DNA of 64,000 nucleotides from Bacteroides ovatus (GTDB taxonomy: Bacteria; Bacteroidota; Bacteroidia; Bacteroidales; Bacteroidaceae), in assembly GCF_001314995.1 (NCBI RefSeq), contig NZ_CP012938.1, forward strand, positions 5,456,001 through 5,520,000, in the 5' to 3' direction. The position numbers and the translations under genes were made by a program. Shown piece by piece: positions 62,087 through 64,000 of this stretch (the stretch's first letter is position 1; every line of letters starts with the position of its first letter). The notes beneath the pieces are model-generated. The model saw only the letters and a program-made list of their open reading frames with translations, did no database searches and was not told the origin of the DNA.

Positions 62087-62935
62087 TTAGAACCATGTTA
62101 ATGCATATAAGTAAACGACTGCTGCCGGTATGGCCATCAAAGAACTGTCAAACCGATCGAGCATCCCTCCATGTCCCGGAAGAATATTTCCCGAATCCTT
62201 TACGTGCAATTGGCGTTTTAGCAATGACTCCGTCAGGTCGCCCCATGTACCGAATATAACCACTACCAATGCCAGTCCTGCCCATTCCATCATTGACATA
62301 AATGGGAAGTAGTGAGCAAGTATAAAAGACACTCCGATTGCTACAACTCCGCCGCCGATAGAACCTTCCCATGATTTCTTGGGAGAGATGCGTTCAAAGA
62401 GTCGGTGTTTGCCTATCAGTGACCCGATGCAATAAGCACCCGTATCATTCAGCCAAAGGAAAATAAAGATGGATAACGGTAGAATCGGATTATAGCTTAT
62501 GCTACTGAATTCCGATGCCGGATCATTATGGAAAGCCAATACATTCAGCAAAGCAAAAGGCAGACCGATATAAAGTTGGCTAAGCATCGAATAAGCCCAG
62601 TTAAGTACCGGGTTCTCCTTTTTCAGATACAACTCGCTAATCATCATGTAAAGCAATAAAAGCACATACGGGATGAATATTTTCGAATCGGCTGCATCAA
62701 TGCAGAATCCCATGATTGCGAGGAATAAATAAGCCCCGCCGAGCATATTAATGGTCTTGTTTATCTTGACTCCTTCTGCGCGCATATTTACCAACTGTGC
62801 AAACTCATAAATAGTCAGTGCACTGATAACGGTAAACAGAATGCCAAAACTGAATGCGTCATAAAGGATGCACCCTACCAAGATGGCAACGAAGAGTACA
62901 CCCGTAATAGCTCGTTTTATGAAATTGTTAATCAA
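62087..62935 (-). CDS. cdsA: Phosphatidate cytidylyltransferase CdsA
   Basis: A 282-residue integral membrane enzyme with about eight helices. It makes CDP-diacylglycerol from phosphatidate and CTP, the entry point of phospholipid synthesis. The C-terminal signature WGDLTESLLKRQLHVKDSGNILPGHGGMLDRFDS (residues about 228-262, quoted in part: SLLKRQLHVKDSGN, LPGHGGMLDRFDS) is complete. WLNDTGAYCIGSLIGKH precedes it. It follows ftsH after 16 bp. Confidence 0.96.
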   Translation of the reverse strand: MINNFIKRAITGVLFVAILVGCILYDAFSFGILFTVISALTIYEFAQLVNMRAEGVKINKTINMLGGAYLFLAIMGFCIDAADSKIFIPYVLLLLYMMISELYLKKENPVLNWAYSMLSQLYIGLPFALLNVLAFHNDPASEFSSISYNPILPLSIFIFLWLNDTGAYCIGSLIGKHRLFERISPKKSWEGSIGGGVVAIGVSFILAHYFPFMSMMEWAGLALVVVIFGTWGDLTESLLKRQLHVKDSGNILPGHGGMLDRFDSSLMAIPAAVVYLYALTWF

Positions 62936-62951
62936 AATCTATTCGTTTTAA

Positions 62952-64000
62952 TTATTTGGACCCGTTAGCTTGTTCTTCTCCATTGGACTTACCCTCTACG
63001 GTAACTTTGCCTTCCACTGTAACCTTGTTACCTGCTGCGGCAACTTTGGTGTCAATGGGAGCTTGCTCCTCTGCAGTATTTTCAGCTTCTTCTTCTTTGA
63101 TTTCTTTTTCTTCTTCTTTTAACTTTTGGGCAAGTTCCCTTTCAGCTCTTGCGGCATCCTGGCTTTCTTTAGCAGCCATGATTTCTTCCGAACGCGAAGC
63201 CCAGGGGCGTTTGCCGAAGATACGTTCAACGTCTTCCGCAAAGATTACCTCTTTGTCAATCAGTAATTGCGTCAGTTCGTTGTGACCTTCTTTGTGCTCT
63301 GACAGAATTCTCTTGGCGCGGTCATACTGCTCGTTCACCATTCTCTTGACTTCTTCGTCAATTAGTTCGGCTGTCTTTTCGCTGTATGGACGGTTGAAAG
63401 AATATTCATCGTTGTTGTAATAACATAAATTCGGCAGCTTGTCGCTCATACCTAAATAAGCAATCATACCGTATGCCTGTTTAGTCACTCTTTCCAAGTC
63501 GTTCATGGCACCAGTTGAAATGCGGCCGAGGAATAAATCTTCAGCGGCGCGTCCTCCTAAAGTAGCACACATTTCATCCAACATTTGCTCCTTAGTAGTA
63601 ATCTGACGTTCTTCCGGCAGATACCAGGCAGCTCCTAATGCACGTCCGCGGGGAACGATAGTTACCTTAATCAACGGATTGGCATATTCCAATAACCAGG
63701 AGATAGAGGCGTGTCCTGCTTCATGCAAAGCGATGGAACGTCTTTCAGCTTCCGTAGTAATCTTGGTTTTCTTTTCCAGACCACCGATGATGCGGTCTAC
63801 CGCATCCAGAAAGTCTTGCTTGCCTACAAATTTCTTTCCGTGGCGGGCAGCGATCAATGCAGCTTCATTGCAGACATTGGCGATATCCGCACCCGAGAAT
63901 CCCGGAGTTTGGCGAGCCAGCAAGTCTACATCAACACTATCGTCTATTTTGATCGGGCGCAAATGCACACCAAATACTTCTTTACGTTCATTCAAGTCGG
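62952..64000 (-). CDS. ftsH: ATP-dependent zinc metalloprotease FtsH, 5' part outside window
   Basis: The frame is open through the right edge, entering at DLNERKEVFGVHLRP, so about 349 C-terminal residues are visible. Present are the end of the AAA domain (QTPGFSGADIANVCNEAAL), the protease with zinc motif HEAGH, LGGRAAEDLFLG (third ligand region), and a charged, repeat-containing tail (KVTVEGKVTVEGK). FtsH is a membrane-anchored hexamer that degrades misfolded and short-lived proteins, including regulators of lipid A synthesis in other bacteria. cdsA lies downstream in the same operon. Confidence 0.96.
   Translation of the reverse strand, partial: DLNERKEVFGVHLRPIKIDDSVDVDLLARQTPGFSGADIANVCNEAALIAARHGKKFVGKQDFLDAVDRIIGGLEKKTKITTEAERRSIALHEAGHASISWLLEYANPLIKVTIVPRGRALGAAWYLPEERQITTKEQMLDEMCATLGGRAAEDLFLGRISTGAMNDLERVTKQAYGMIAYLGMSDKLPNLCYYNNDEYSFNRPYSEKTAELIDEEVKRMVNEQYDRAKRILSEHKEGHNELTQLLIDKEVIFAEDVERIFGKRPWASRSEEIMAAKESQDAARAERELAQKLKEEEKEIKEEEAENTAEEQAPIDTKVAAAGNKVTVEGKVTVEGKSNGEEQANGSK

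Overview
The window reads as chromosomal DNA of a gut Bacteroides, most likely B. thetaiotaomicron or a very close relative. The evidence is Bacteroides-type promoters (TTTG about 19-20 bp before TAnnTTTG), SusC/SusD pairs, GH92 and GH18 lipoproteins, DUF1735 and BACON domains, a CTnDOT-type tra operon, and a housekeeping order (alaS, M23 peptidase, merR, rel, mltD, parB, parA, surE, lpxB, cdsA, ftsH) that I recall as the B. thetaiotaomicron BT3995-BT4007 region. One GH92 enzyme carries the published BT3990 catalytic residues at the same numbers (E533, H584-E585, D642, D644). Species assignment is inference.

Region 1 (1 to about 10.3 kb, all minus strand) is the right part of an integrative conjugative element. 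It holds the end of a tra operon (traD-like, two DUF4134 proteins, traF, traG and a traI cut by the window edge). Upstream is a replication/regulation module (primase, RepA-like ATPase, helix-turn-helix protein, a hypothetical gene that seems frameshifted at its start), then a complete tyrosine integrase at the right end. The element lies against, and apparently inside, a large restriction-modification gene of which only the 3' part remains (10.3-13.2 kb).

Region 2 (about 10.3-19.6 kb) is an older defence-like island. It contains the R-M remnant and a tight three-gene operon: an amino-DNA methyltransferase, a soluble protein with an HSP90-like ATPase domain fused to a histidine-kinase core, and a receiver protein with an unusual cysteine-cluster output region. 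A second integrase beside it has lost its C-terminal catalytic part. The island abuts the 3' end of a DUF3822 gene.

Region 3 (19.6-22.6 kb) is core chromosome: DUF3822, a membrane-anchored hypothetical and a RecD-like helicase.

Region 4 (22.9-48.1 kb) is a polysaccharide utilisation locus matching the high-mannose N-glycan PUL of B. thetaiotaomicron. An STN-type SusC/SusD pair, an ECF sigma/FecR anti-sigma pair and three GH92 mannosidases are accompanied by TWO paralogous four-gene cassettes: GH18-like binding protein, DUF1735-LamG, DUF1735-GH18 endoglycosidase, and a variable binding protein. The cassettes point away from each other and lie on opposite sides of susCD. The 5.2-kb susCD segment is bounded by inverted copies of a 16-bp identical sequence (23 bp with 21 identities), placed 61 and 64 bp before the start codon of each cassette. 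Inversion between them would move susCD from one cassette to the other; this is my leading candidate for an undescribed system. A 608-bp fold-back element fills the gap behind the plus-strand cassette.

Region 5 (48.3-64 kb) is housekeeping: alaS, cell-wall enzymes, stringent response, chromosome partitioning, surE, lipid A and phospholipid synthesis, and the C-terminal part of ftsH cut by the right edge. I saw no rRNA, tRNA, CRISPR array or IS element.
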